From Oscillospiraceae bacterium (GTDB lineage: Bacteria > Bacillota > Clostridia > Oscillospirales > Oscillospiraceae), in NCBI GenBank assembly GCA_031280325.1, contig JAITGW010000066.1:1-8946 (forward strand): a stretch of DNA of 8,946 bases. The letters run 5' to 3'. Both the position numbers and the translations under genes were made by a program. This document shows positions 1-8,164 of this stretch, piece by piece (positions within the stretch are counted from its first letter, which is position 1; every line of letters starts with the position of its first letter). Under the pieces are notes generated by a model. That model was not told the origin of the DNA. It did not search any database and saw only the letters and a list, made by a program, of their open reading frames with translations.

Positions 1-974
1 AAACGGGCGGAACTCCGTTTTACGCGCGGGAGGTAAAGTGCGAGGTTGACTCCGGATTGTCGCTGCCTGTCGCGGCGATAAATGACCTGCGCCGCCGCGC
101 GCTTGCGGAGCTGATTGAAAAACGCAGAATTCTCACCCCGCCGCGGGTGGAGGCGCTTGATCCGGGACTAAAGCGCCTTAACAGCACGGACGCGCCGGTA
201 TTCACGGTTTCCGTGCGCAGCGCGGCGCAGCTATCGCGGGAGCTTATCGATCTGCGCCCCGCCGTGGTGTATATACCGGCGGACGAGCTTTCAAGCGCGG
301 CGTCGATAAGACCCTATATGGACGCGACGGGCGTCAGGTTTGCCGTTATGCTGCCGCGCGTAATCCGTGACGCAGAGAAGCCGCGCCTTTCGGCGCTGCT
401 TACGGCGGCAAAAAAGCTCGGCTTTACGGACGCGCTGTGCGGCGGAATTGGGTCGATACTCATGGCGCGGGAGCTTGGGTTTGCCGTCCGCGGAGACTTT
501 GGGATGAATGTATTCAACTCCCAGGCGCTGCGCTGTGCCGCCGATTTGCGGCTTGCGAGCCAGACGCTCTCGTTTGAGCTGAATATGGGACAGATCCGCG
601 ACTTGTCAAAGCCGATTGACACAGAAGTGATCGCCTATGGGCGGCTGCCGCTCATGCTCACGGAGAACTGTATCATAAAGCTTTCCGCCGGCTGCTCGTC
701 GTGCGAGACGTTTTCGGGCTTATCAGACCGGCTGGGGGTGACCTTTCCCGTCGTGCGGGAGGGAAATCACCGCAGCGCGCTGCTGAACTCAAAAAAGCTG
801 TATATGGCGGACAAGTTATCTGACCTGTACTCGCTTGGACTTTGGGGGCTGCGGCTGATGTTTACGACGGAGAATGACAAGGAATGCCTTGACGTATACA
901 GAAGCTACCTGGGGGATGGGAATTATGTTCCGGGCGGATTTACGCGCGGGCTGTACTATAAGGGTGTGGAGTAG
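1..974 (+). CDS. U32 family peptidase-like protein (DUF3656 type), C-terminal part, 5' truncated by window edge
   Basis: The reading frame is open from base 3 to a TAG stop at 972-974, giving 323 visible residues. A TTG at 57 is not the true start: the codons before it still read as family sequence (a GGTPF motif at about residues 2-6, then a segment leading into LPVAAINDLRRRAL), so the gene begins outside the window. Conserved C-terminal features are GDFGMNVFN (about residues 164-172), the cysteines in ENC-x7-C-x2-C (codons at 669, 693, 702) followed by a DR pair, and the ending FTRGLYYKGVE. This matches the C-terminus of long U32 proteins with a DUF3656 region. Characterised relatives are E. 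coli RlhA and TrhP, which are needed for hydroxylation of rRNA or tRNA bases; peptidase activity is poorly supported for many U32 members. A role in RNA modification and an Fe-S site at the cysteines are inferences. maf follows after 7 nt. The catalytic N-terminal region is not visible. Confidence 0.9.
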   Translation, partial: TGGTPFYAREVKCEVDSGLSLPVAAINDLRRRALAELIEKRRILTPPRVEALDPGLKRLNSTDAPVFTVSVRSAAQLSRELIDLRPAVVYIPADELSSAASIRPYMDATGVRFAVMLPRVIRDAEKPRLSALLTAAKKLGFTDALCGGIGSILMARELGFAVRGDFGMNVFNSQALRCAADLRLASQTLSFELNMGQIRDLSKPIDTEVIAYGRLPLMLTENCIIKLSAGCSSCETFSGLSDRLGVTFPVVREGNHRSALLNSKKLYMADKLSDLYSLGLWGLRLMFTTENDKECLDVYRSYLGDGNYVPGGFTRGLYYKGVE

Positions 975-981
975 GAAGCAA

Positions 982-1545
982 ATGGGTATCATATTAGCGT
1001 CAAACTCCCCGCGCCGGCGGGAACTTCTGACAATGCTGGGGCTTGCTTTCACCGTTGTTCCTCCGGAAAGGGAGCTGTCCGCGCCGCCGGGCGCCCCGGC
1101 GCGCGCCGTGGCAGAAATCGCGCGCGGCAAGGCGCGCGAGGTTGCGCAGAGATTTCCGGACGAGCTTATAATCGCCGCCGACACGCTTGTATATCTTGAC
1201 GGAACGCCTTTGGGCAAGCCGGAAAGCGCGGCTGACGCCGCTGGTATGCTCGCGCGGTTATCGGGCAGGGAGCACAGAGTTTACACCGGCGTGTGCATCC
1301 TTCGCGCGGGGCGAGGTGCGGCGTTCTGTGAGGAAAGCGCGGTGAGATTTCGGGAAATATCCAAACGTGAGATACGCGCGTACATTGCGACGGGAGAGCC
1401 GTTGGATAAGGCGGGCGCTTACGCCATCCAGGGACGGGGCGCGGTGTTCATATCGGGAATCACCGGGGATTTTTTCAACGTGATGGGCTTGCCTGTCTGT
1501 GCGCTGGCAAATGCGCTGCGGGAATTTAATGTAGAGGTCTTATGA
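982..1545 (+). CDS. maf: Maf-like nucleoside triphosphate pyrophosphatase (YhdE/dTTP-UTP type)
   Basis: Encodes 187 aa, the usual Maf length. The family signature [12 protein letters not shown] is at residues 5-16, the catalytic-site AADT at 65-68 (Asp67), GTPLGKP at 74-80 and DKAGAYAIQGRGA at 142-154. Maf proteins are cytosolic house-cleaning enzymes that hydrolyse non-canonical or excess nucleoside triphosphates to the monophosphate and pyrophosphate. The AYxIQG motif resembles the YhdE subgroup (dTTP, UTP and modified pyrimidine nucleotides) rather than the YceF subgroup, so that specificity is likely but inferred. The ATG at 982 is chosen because family homology begins there and GGAG/AGGA stands just upstream (968-976). 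A longer frame back to 874 would overlap the U32 gene and adds no family sequence. The stop overlaps the mreC start (ATGA, 1542-1545), indicating translational coupling. Linkage of maf to mre genes is also seen in Bacillus. Confidence 0.95.
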   Translation: MGIILASNSPRRRELLTMLGLAFTVVPPERELSAPPGAPARAVAEIARGKAREVAQRFPDELIIAADTLVYLDGTPLGKPESAADAAGMLARLSGREHRVYTGVCILRAGRGAAFCEESAVRFREISKREIRAYIATGEPLDKAGAYAIQGRGAVFISGITGDFFNVMGLPVCALANALREFNVEVL

Positions 1546-2381
1546 AAGCATTCGTAACAAAACGCAATATTGCGATACTCGTCCTCGCGCTGCTTATCGC
1601 GGCGGTTGCGGTCGTGTCACGCAGTACGCGGGGAGACCCGGGCTTTATCACAAACGGCGCGAACGCGCTGACAAATCCGCTCAAGCGCGCCGCGGCATCG
1701 CTTGCGCACACGTTTGAGACGATTTACGGCTATATGTACAAATATGAGCAGCTCATGGAAGAAAACGAGGCGCTTAAAGAGCAAATATCCGCCCTCCGGC
1801 AGGAATACCGCGAGATTACGGAGGTGACGGAGGAGAACAAACGCCTGCATGAGCTTTTGAATCTCTCCGCGCGGCATCAGGATTTTGTGCTGGACGCCGC
1901 GACAATCATGGATTGGAGCGCGTCGAGCTACTCGTCCTCGTTCGTCATCAATAAGGGCGCGAACAATTCCGCCGCCAAGACAGGAGACGCTGTGATTACC
2001 GAAACTGGAGTGCTGATCGGACGGGTGACGGAGGTGCGCGCCGCCGAGAGCGTATGCGTATCCATAATCGACACGACGTTTTCAGCCGCGGTTCACATTG
2101 GCGAGCGCGGCGCCGAGGGTATCGCTTCGGGAGATTTTGAGCTGATGCGCGACGGCGCGCTCCGCTTGGCAAACATATCTGACGACACGATTGTGCTCGC
2201 CGGGGACGCGGTTGTGACGAGCGGACGCGGCAGAAAATATCCCGACGGGCTTGTTATCGGCACGGTTGTGTCCGTGAGGCGGGATGAGGCGGGAATCGGC
2301 ATGTATGCCGTAATACAGCCAGAGGCGCAGATACGTGACGCGACGTATTGCTATCTCGTCACAGAGTTTACGGAGCAATAG
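1542..2381 (+). CDS. mreC: Rod shape-determining protein MreC
   Basis: Encodes 279 aa with the standard MreC layout. There is a short basic cytoplasmic N-terminus (KAFVTKRN), one membrane helix at about residues 9-26, and a heptad-rich, acidic coiled coil at about 66-108 (YEQLMEENEALKEQ onward). An extracytoplasmic beta-domain region follows at about 115-275, with recognisable segments such as GDAVITETGVLIGRV (148-162) and GRGRKYPDGLVIGTV (228-242). MreC is a self-associating scaffold that links MreB filaments to PBP2/RodA and activates lateral wall synthesis. The start ATG overlaps the maf stop by 4 nt and is preceded by AGAGG at 1533-1537. mreD follows after 3 nt and mrdA after that, so the cassette encodes the envelope part of the elongasome. 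No promoter is evident inside the run. mreB is not adjacent and presumably lies elsewhere. Confidence 0.95.
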   Translation: MKAFVTKRNIAILVLALLIAAVAVVSRSTRGDPGFITNGANALTNPLKRAAASLAHTFETIYGYMYKYEQLMEENEALKEQISALRQEYREITEVTEENKRLHELLNLSARHQDFVLDAATIMDWSASSYSSSFVINKGANNSAAKTGDAVITETGVLIGRVTEVRAAESVCVSIIDTTFSAAVHIGERGAEGIASGDFELMRDGALRLANISDDTIVLAGDAVVTSGRGRKYPDGLVIGTVVSVRRDEAGIGMYAVIQPEAQIRDATYCYLVTEFTEQ

Positions 2382-2384
2382 ATC

Positions 2385-2918
2385 ATGAATTTTCAAAAGA
2401 GCAGACGCGTCAGGGGCGGTACGGTTATGACCGTCATATTCCACACACTGTTTTTGATGATAGTATACCTGCTTCAGGCGCACGTTTTACCGTTTGTCAA
2501 CGCACTGACCACGATTCCGCTTGTTTTGCCTCTTGCCGCCGTTGCCGTCGCCATGAACGAGGGCGGCGCGCGCGGCGCGGTGTTCGGGCTTGTTTCCGGC
2601 GCGCTGTGCGATCTGTCATTCCACAAACCGATTGCTGGCTTTATGCTGCTGCTCTGCGCTGTGTGTATGATAATCGGCGTGCTGTCAGACACGGTCGTCG
2701 CCAGAGGCTTTCTGTCATATCTGTTTCTGTGCGTCGCCACCCTTATGCTGTGCGGACTCGCGCAGATGTTTGCGCTGCTGGTTTTTGAGGGAGCGCCGTT
2801 TTACGCGCTCGTTATGGCGGGGGTGCGCCAGGGGCTTGTCTCCCTGCCGTTTTGCATTATCCTCTACCCGGTCGCGAGAGTGATGGACAAGCGCGCAGTG
2901 CGGGACTATTCAAGCTGA
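2385..2918 (+). CDS. mreD: Rod shape-determining protein MreD
   Basis: Encodes 177 aa, nearly all hydrophobic, with about five or six membrane segments (roughly residues 15-37, 41-57, 62-78, 84-101, 108-135 and 139-163) and a basic C-terminal tail. Size, topology and position between mreC and the PBP gene identify MreD, a poorly conserved integral membrane partner of MreC in lateral wall elongation. A GDxxxD-like MreD loop is recognisable as GALCDLSFHKPIAGFM (72-87). The ATG at 2385 lies 3 nt after the mreC stop with GGAG at 2372-2375. An internal ATG at 2427 (residue 15), preceded by AGGGG at 2412-2416, is a plausible alternative that would remove the basic stretch MNFQKSRRVRGG before the first helix. 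The 5' choice is favoured by the spacing, not proven. mrdA starts 18 nt downstream. Confidence 0.9.
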   Translation: MNFQKSRRVRGGTVMTVIFHTLFLMIVYLLQAHVLPFVNALTTIPLVLPLAAVAVAMNEGGARGAVFGLVSGALCDLSFHKPIAGFMLLLCAVCMIIGVLSDTVVARGFLSYLFLCVATLMLCGLAQMFALLVFEGAPFYALVMAGVRQGLVSLPFCIILYPVARVMDKRAVRDYSS

Positions 2919-2936
2919 CGAATTCAGGAGGCGGAA

Positions 2937-5018
2937 ATGAACAAGCTGTTTAAGAGAACGAGGCTTGCCGTTGTTTTGACGGTATTTCTCGGCGTACTTG
3001 CGGTATACGCCGTGACGCTGTATAAGCTGCAAATCTATGACGCCGCGGCGTCCGGAGCGGCCGGCGACGCGCCGAAAACAGTCTCCGCCGTTTTGCGCAC
3101 GGTGCGCGCCAGCCGCGGAGATATACTTGACCGCAACGGTGTGCTGCTCGTGTCTTCTACGCCGTCATATAACGTCCGCCTCTCATGGGAGACGCTTCGC
3201 GCCGTGCCTGATATGAACGAGGTGGTACGCGATATAATACACATGGCGGCAGAGTCCGGTATAAGCTATGCCGACACGTTTCCGGTGACGCAGGGCGCTC
3301 CGTTTGAGTATAAATCCAGCGTATCCGACACGCTTAAAAACCGGCTTGCGAAATATATTGACACCTTTGATCTTGCTCCGGATATTTCGGCGTCCGAGCT
3401 CATCGTCTGGATGAGAGAGCATTACAAAATTCCGTACACAACGAGCATTTCCGATGCGCGCCTTATAATCGGCGTGCGCTATGAGCTTGAAACTGAGATA
3501 CTTCTCAAGACGGCGGAATATGTTTTTGCGCGCAATGTTGACCTTGAGTTTATCGCAAGGCTGGAGGAAAAATCGTATCCCGGCGTGTTTGTCGAGCCGG
3601 ACTCCCGCCGGGAGTATCACACGAGCTTTGCGGCGCACATTCTCGGTAACGTTGCGCCCGTGGACGGCGGCGATAAGGGAGACTGGGAATATTTCAAAGC
3701 GCTTGGGTATCCGAGGGACGCCAGGGTCGGAAAGAGCGGCGTAGAGCTTGCGTTCGAGAAAGAACTGCACGGCGTGGATGGGCATGAAATCGTCTATCTC
3801 GCGGCGGACGGTACAGTCATATCAAGAAAAGAGGAAGCTGCGCCGCAGCCGGGCGGCAACGTCTACCTCACCATAGACATTCGCTTGCAGGAGGCGGCGG
3901 AACGCGCGCTGGAGCAGAAAATCGCGGATATTAACCTGGAACGCGAGGCGGATCAGCTTGCGACGGGCGGAGCTGTCGCCGCGGTCTCCGTGAAAACGGG
4001 AGAGACGCTTGTACTGGCGTCATACCCGACGTATAATCTTGCGACGCTGATGGAGAACATCGCAGACTTAAGCGCCGACATCACGGCGCCGATGTATAAC
4101 CGCGCGACGCTTGGGACATACGCCCCCGGCTCGACATTCAAAATGGTAACGGCATATGCGGGGCTTGTGGGCGGCGTGATTTCGCGCTGGTCTACGATAA
4201 ATGACACTGGAATATTTACAAAATATCAGGACGTGGGCTTTTCGCCGCGTTGTTGGATATACACCTCCACGGGTCACGGTCACGGACCGCTTGATATCAT
4301 CGGTGCGATTCAAAACTCCTGCAACGTGTATTTTTACGAAGTGGCGGACCGCGTTTCGCAAAGTCAGGACGGCAATAACCCAAATAATCTCAACGCGGCA
4401 GCCGCTGATTTTGGCTTCGGAGCCGTGACCGGACTTGAGATTTATGAGAGCGAAGGACTTCTCGCCGACAGGGAGTGGAAGGTAAGGGAAAAAAAGGAGG
4501 GCTGGCGCAGCGGGGATTCAGTCCTGCTTGGAATCGGGCAGGGGTTCAGTTCGTGTACGCCGATACAGCTCGCAAACTATACCGCGACGATCGCAAGCGG
4601 AGGAACGAGATATAAAACGACGCTCCTAAAAAGCGTCAAGAGCGCCGATTTTTCGGAAAACATAAAAGAAATGACGCCGACGGTGGCGCAGGAACTGGGC
4701 AACGCGGAATATATTTCGTATCTCCAGACCGGGATGCGCGCCGTTGCCACGGACGGCACGGCAAAAACCGTGTTCAGCAAATATTCCGTGCCTGTCGCCG
4801 CGAAAACCGGTACGGTTCAGCAGACGACCTCGGAGATAAACAACGGAGTTTTCGTATGCTATGCTCCGGCTGACGACCCGGAGATCGCAATCGCCGTCGT
4901 CGTTGAAAAGGGAGGCTCCGGTGCTGCGATCATGGAGGTCGCAAAGGCGGTGCTTGACGCGTATTTTCTGCGCGAAGTGAACTTCGACGTCGTAGGCGAC
5001 GGGAGGCTGGTGCCCTAG
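2937..5018 (+). CDS. mrdA: Penicillin-binding protein 2 (class B, elongasome peptidoglycan transpeptidase)
   Basis: Encodes 693 aa and forms D,D-transpeptide cross-links in peptidoglycan during cell elongation, working with a RodA glycosyltransferase and MreC/MreD. It has an N-terminal membrane anchor at about residues 9-29, then the class B motif RGDILDRNG (60-68) and a long dimerisation/pedestal region to about 300 that includes the DARVGKSGVE segment (261-270). The transpeptidase domain carries all three active-site motifs: S399-T-F-K402 (nucleophile Ser399, codon at 4131), S461-C-N463 and K623-T-G625. No PASTA repeats are present, consistent with an elongation rather than a division PBP. 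A perfect AGGAGG at 2926-2931 precedes the ATG by 5 nt, the best ribosome binding site in the run. The gene is last in its operon; a strong terminator begins 29 nt after the TAG stop. All catalytic residues are intact. Confidence 0.96.
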   Translation: MNKLFKRTRLAVVLTVFLGVLAVYAVTLYKLQIYDAAASGAAGDAPKTVSAVLRTVRASRGDILDRNGVLLVSSTPSYNVRLSWETLRAVPDMNEVVRDIIHMAAESGISYADTFPVTQGAPFEYKSSVSDTLKNRLAKYIDTFDLAPDISASELIVWMREHYKIPYTTSISDARLIIGVRYELETEILLKTAEYVFARNVDLEFIARLEEKSYPGVFVEPDSRREYHTSFAAHILGNVAPVDGGDKGDWEYFKALGYPRDARVGKSGVELAFEKELHGVDGHEIVYLAADGTVISRKEEAAPQPGGNVYLTIDIRLQEAAERALEQKIADINLEREADQLATGGAVAAVSVKTGETLVLASYPTYNLATLMENIADLSADITAPMYNRATLGTYAPGSTFKMVTAYAGLVGGVISRWSTINDTGIFTKYQDVGFSPRCWIYTSTGHGHGPLDIIGAIQNSCNVYFYEVADRVSQSQDGNNPNNLNAAAADFGFGAVTGLEIYESEGLLADREWKVREKKEGWRSGDSVLLGIGQGFSSCTPIQLANYTATIASGGTRYKTTLLKSVKSADFSENIKEMTPTVAQELGNAEYISYLQTGMRAVATDGTAKTVFSKYSVPVAAKTGTVQQTTSEINNGVFVCYAPADDPEIAIAVVVEKGGSGAAIMEVAKAVLDAYFLREVNFDVVGDGRLVP

Positions 5019-5047
5019 CGGCGAGTTGCGCCCGTCAATAACAAAAC

Positions 5048-5090
5048 GGGAGGAAGCCGGCATGGCTTCCTCCCTTGTTTTCGTATTTTT
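5048..5090. terminator. Rho-independent terminator, probably bidirectional
   Basis: A perfect 11-bp stem, GGGAGGAAGCC (5048-5058) with GGCTTCCTCCC (5064-5074), closes a 5-nt loop and is followed on the + strand by TTGTTTTCGTATTTTT (5075-5090). On the - strand the stem is followed by GTTTTGTTATT (complement of 5037-5047), also T-rich. It lies between the + strand mrdA run and the convergent - strand uvrB run and can end both. The rest of the gap (5019-5047 and 5091-5142) shows nothing else convincing. Confidence 0.92.
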
Positions 5091-5142
5091 AAGATCCGCG
5101 ACGCGCCTGATGTCCGGATTCGGGAATGTCATTTAACGCGCG

Positions 5143-5625
5143 TCAGCTCACAACAGCGCCGACGCCGGAGGTTAAAAGCGCGATTATTACCCCGGCCGCG
5201 GCGACGCCCGCCGCGATGACGGGAAACGCGTATTTCAGCCGGAGTGACAGCACCGCCGCGATAAGCGCGCCGGTCCACGCCCCCGTTCCGGGCAGCGGAA
5301 TCGCAACGAATAGGAACAACCCCAGCAGCTCACCCTTGTACAGGCGCTTGCTTCGCGCCCGGTTTTCCAAGCGGCCGGCGAGACGGCAGAGGCGCAGGCT
5401 TTTCGTTTTCATCCAGTCGAGTATTCTCCGCGCGAACAGGATAATAAACGGTACGGGCAGAATATTGCCGAAAATTGCGACAACGGCGCTGATCCAAATG
5501 GGCAGCCCGCTCATCACGCCATAGGGTATCGCGCCGCGAAGCTCTATAATCGGAACCATGGAACTGAGAAACGTGACGATTCCGCGACCGGTGAGCGTGT
5601 CCGTGAGAAATTCAACAAGGTTCAT
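5143..5625 (-). CDS. Small multi-drug export family membrane protein (COG2426 / Sm_multidrug_ex type)
   Basis: Encodes 160 aa of an integral membrane protein. The N-terminal half carries the family motif MVPIIELRGAIPYG (residues 23-36), followed by a membrane helix at about 41-66, a basic cytoplasmic stretch (about 67-96, many Arg/Lys), the conserved IPLPGTGAWTGAL (109-121) and two further hydrophobic segments to about 154. These motifs place it in the family annotated 'putative small multi-drug export protein'. Evidence for drug efflux in that family is weak, and the paired E-L-R-G and P-L-P-G-T-G loops suggest a DedA/SNARE-like re-entrant architecture, which is inference. AGGAG (complement of 5632-5636) lies 6 nt before the ATG at 5625. 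It is the last gene of the uvrB run, 58 nt after the GNAT gene, and ends just before the bidirectional terminator. Confidence 0.88.
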   Translation of the reverse strand: MNLVEFLTDTLTGRGIVTFLSSMVPIIELRGAIPYGVMSGLPIWISAVVAIFGNILPVPFIILFARRILDWMKTKSLRLCRLAGRLENRARSKRLYKGELLGLFLFVAIPLPGTGAWTGALIAAVLSLRLKYAFPVIAAGVAAAGVIIALLTSGVGAVVS

Positions 5626-5683
5626 TGATTGCTCCTGTCATGTGTGAGGTTTTGTCCGCCGCTTTTGCGCTCTGCGCCGCGCG

Positions 5684-6163
5684 CTACAGCGGCAGGCGCA
5701 TTGTCGTCGATGCGGCGCCGAAGCCGGAACGCAGATAAAAGCTGTGCGCGCGTTTGTTTTCCGCGAGCACGAGCAGCTCCAAATAATCGAGCTTGCGGCG
5801 CTTTGCCCAGTCCGCCGCCGCACGGAGCAGCGCCGAGCCGACGCCGGCGCTCCGCCGCTCCGGCAGTACAAAAAGGTCAACGATATTCGCAAAGCGGTGA
5901 GGCGCGATCGACGCGTAAGGTTCGGTTTCCGCCTGCGACACGTGGCAGAAGCCGATTACCGCGCCGCCCTCCGTCGCCAGAAGATGCTCCTGCGTTTCGC
6001 TCTCTATCACAAATTTCGGATACGCGCCGTAATCGGGCGCGGCTTTGTCAAAGCTCACCGGGCGGCAATACTCGGGCTGCTGCGCGTCGTTATGGGCGAA
6101 GAACAGCTCGGAAAGCCCGCACAGCGCGTCAAGGTCGGCAAGCGACGCCGGACGGATTTCCAT
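5684..6163 (-). CDS. GNAT family N-acetyltransferase
   Basis: Encodes 159 aa forming a single GNAT fold. It starts with the typical beta-1 sequence MEIRPASLADLDAL. Acetyl-CoA-binding motif A is at about residues 95-115, with R104-S-A-G107-V-G109 matching R/Q-x-x-G-x-G/A. Motif B is ENKRAHSFYLRSGF at 135-148, with the usual Tyr143 that commonly acts as general acid. The acetyl acceptor (amine, peptide or small molecule) cannot be told from sequence; the fold alone does not predict it. AAAGGAG (complement of 6170-6176) gives a well placed ribosome binding site for the ATG at 6163. The gene begins 24 nt after the uvrB stop, so it is probably co-transcribed, though a functional link to repair is not implied. 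It ends in TMRLPL, a common GNAT C-terminus. Complete with no sign of damage. Confidence 0.92.
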   Translation of the reverse strand: MEIRPASLADLDALCGLSELFFAHNDAQQPEYCRPVSFDKAAPDYGAYPKFVIESETQEHLLATEGGAVIGFCHVSQAETEPYASIAPHRFANIVDLFVLPERRSAGVGSALLRAAADWAKRRKLDYLELLVLAENKRAHSFYLRSGFGAASTTMRLPL

Positions 6164-6187
6164 AGTGCGCTCCTTTCAAAATCGCGG

Positions 6188-8164
6188 CTATTTTTTCTCT
6201 CCGCGAAGCTCGATAAGACGGTCGCGCAACACGGCGGCATACTCAAACTCCAGCATTTTCGACGCCTGCTGCATCTCCCGCTCGAGTCTTGTTATCTCCG
6301 CGCGGCGATCCTTTTCGGTGAGAAATTCCTTACCGGCAATACTACGACGCTCCGTTTTAGCGCTGTCGGAGGATATTTCAAGCACAGAGCGTATGCTTTT
6401 AGCGACGGAGCGCGGCGTTATGCCGAGGCTGACGTTAAACGCGCGCTGCTTTTCGCGTCGGCGCGCCGTCTCATCAATCGCCGCGCTCATGGAGCGGGTG
6501 ATGTTGTCGGCGTACATGATAACCGTCCCGCGCTCGTGCCGCGCGGCGCGCCCGATCGTCTGAATCAGACTCGTTTCGCTGCGCAAAAAACCTTCTTTGT
6601 CGGCGTCGAGTATCGCGACGAGCGATACCTCCGGCAGATCCAGACCCTCGCGCAGGAGATTGATTCCCACAAGCGCGTCGAATTCACCGAGACGCAGAGA
6701 GCGAATAATCTCCATTCGCTCTATCGTCGTGACGCCGTGGTGCATATACCGCACGCGCAGTCCGGAATTTGTGAGGTACGATGACAGATCCTCCGCCATT
6801 TTTTTTGTGAGCGTCGTGATCAGAGTGCGCTCGCCGGATTCGGCGCGGCGCCGGATCTCACCCGTGAGGTCGTCGATCTGTCCGTCTACGGGACGCACGA
6901 TAATTTCGGGGTCAAGCAGTCCTGTCGGGCGGATAATCTGCTCGACAATCTGTGATGAGCGGCTGCGCTCGTATTCCGACGGCGTCGCCGAAACGTAGAC
7001 AAGCTGATTGACCCGCTGCGTGAATTCTTCGAAGTTCAGCGGGCGGTTGTCGAACGCGCTCGGCAGGCGGAAGCCGTACTTCACAAGAGATTCCTTGCGC
7101 GCCCGATCGCCGGCGTACATTGCGCGGACCTGTGGCAGCGTGACGTGAGACTCGTCGATAAACATCACGAAATCCTTTGGGAAATAGTCAAGCAGCGTCA
7201 TCGGCGCGGAACCGGGCGCGCGCCCGGAGATAATGCGCGAGTAATTTTCGATGCCGGAGCAGTATCCAAGCTCGCGGATCATCTCAATGTCATACATTGT
7301 CCGCTGATGAATGCGCTGCGCCTCGATGAGTTTGTTCTCAGATTCGAAAAGCTCTATGCGCGCTTTCATTTCGGTCATAATCTCGTGAGCTGCGCGCTCC
7401 ATTTTCTCCGCCGTCGTGACATAGTGCGATGCGGGGTAAAGCGCTACGTGCGATAACGTGCGCACGGGGGCTCCCGTAACAGTGTGAATCTCGGAAATGC
7501 GCTCTACCTCGTCGCCGAAAAACTCAACGCGAATCGCCGTGTCCTGCGAATATACGGGGAAGATCTCAACGGTGTCGCCGCGAACACGGAACATATTGCG
7601 CTCAAAAGCGACGTCATTGCGCTCGTATCGGATTTCAACGAGCTTTGCAAGAAGCTCGTCCCGGTTTTTCGACATTCCGGGGCGCAGGGAGATCACCATG
7701 CTTGAATAATCTATCGGGTCGCCCAAGCCGTAGATACAGGAGACGGAGGAGACGACGATAACGTCCCTCCGCTCGAAAAGGCTCGACGTCGCAGAGTGCC
7801 GCAGACGTTCGATCTCATCGTTGATCGAGCTGTCTTTTTCTATGAATGTATCCGTGTGGGCTATGTACGCCTCCGGCTGGTAATAGTCGTAATACGAGAC
7901 GAAAAATTCCACGGCGTTGTTCGGAAAAAACTCCCGAAATTCCGCGCAGAGCTGCGCCGCAAGTGTTTTGTTGTGCGCGAGCACAAGCGTCGGGCGATTC
8001 AGCTTTTCGATGACTTTTGCCATTGTATATGTTTTGCCGCTGCCCGTAACGCCGAGGAGCGTTTGCTCCTCAAAGCCGTTTTCGACACCCCAGGCGAGCG
8101 CGCCGATAGCCTCCGGCTGGTCGCCGGAGGGAATATATTCGCTTACAACCTTAAAATCGGGCAA
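6188..8164 (-). CDS. uvrB: Excinuclease ABC subunit UvrB
   Basis: Encodes 658 aa, normal for UvrB, the damage-verifying helicase-like subunit of nucleotide excision repair that is loaded by UvrA and then recruits UvrC. Walker A GVTGSGKT is at residues 38-45 and the damage-probing beta-hairpin [10 protein letters not shown] at 91-100. The Walker B-like DESH box is at 337-340, [20 protein letters not shown] at 501-520, motif [11 protein letters not shown] at 535-543, and the C-terminal UVR domain at about 618-653 with [13 protein letters not shown]. The start is TTG at 8164: no ATG or GTG is in frame before the upstream stop, GGAGG stands 5 nt before the TTG, and family homology begins at once ([10 protein letters not shown]). 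The segment HHGVTT (residues 475-480) replaces the usual acidic H-[SH]-[DE]-I-D-T just before the ERMEII motif. uvrA and uvrC are not adjacent. No LexA box (GAAC-N4-GTTC type) is visible upstream. Confidence 0.97.
   Translation of the reverse strand: MPDFKVVSEYIPSGDQPEAIGALAWGVENGFEEQTLLGVTGSGKTYTMAKVIEKLNRPTLVLAHNKTLAAQLCAEFREFFPNNAVEFFVSYYDYYQPEAYIAHTDTFIEKDSSINDEIERLRHSATSSLFERRDVIVVSSVSCIYGLGDPIDYSSMVISLRPGMSKNRDELLAKLVEIRYERNDVAFERNMFRVRGDTVEIFPVYSQDTAIRVEFFGDEVERISEIHTVTGAPVRTLSHVALYPASHYVTTAEKMERAAHEIMTEMKARIELFESENKLIEAQRIHQRTMYDIEMIRELGYCSGIENYSRIISGRAPGSAPMTLLDYFPKDFVMFIDESHVTLPQVRAMYAGDRARKESLVKYGFRLPSAFDNRPLNFEEFTQRVNQLVYVSATPSEYERSRSSQIVEQIIRPTGLLDPEIIVRPVDGQIDDLTGEIRRRAESGERTLITTLTKKMAEDLSSYLTNSGLRVRYMHHGVTTIERMEIIRSLRLGEFDALVGINLLREGLDLPEVSLVAILDADKEGFLRSETSLIQTIGRAARHERGTVIMYADNITRSMSAAIDETARRREKQRAFNVSLGITPRSVAKSIRSVLEISSDSAKTERRSIAGKEFLTEKDRRAEITRLEREMQQASKMLEFEYAAVLRDRLIELRGEKK

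Noticed and set aside
57..974. Complete 305-aa protein starting at TTG 57
   Set aside because: The frame is open to the left edge and the codons before 57 encode conserved family sequence (GGTPF motif), so this is an internal TTG of a truncated gene.
874..981. 36-residue N-terminal extension of Maf
   Set aside because: It overlaps the U32 gene, lacks family similarity, and the Maf signature begins immediately after the ATG at 982, which has its own ribosome binding site.
5744..6784. 346-aa open frame on the + strand
   Set aside because: It runs antisense through the GNAT gene and the end of uvrB, is Arg/His-rich with no recognisable domain, and is a typical shadow in GC-rich DNA.
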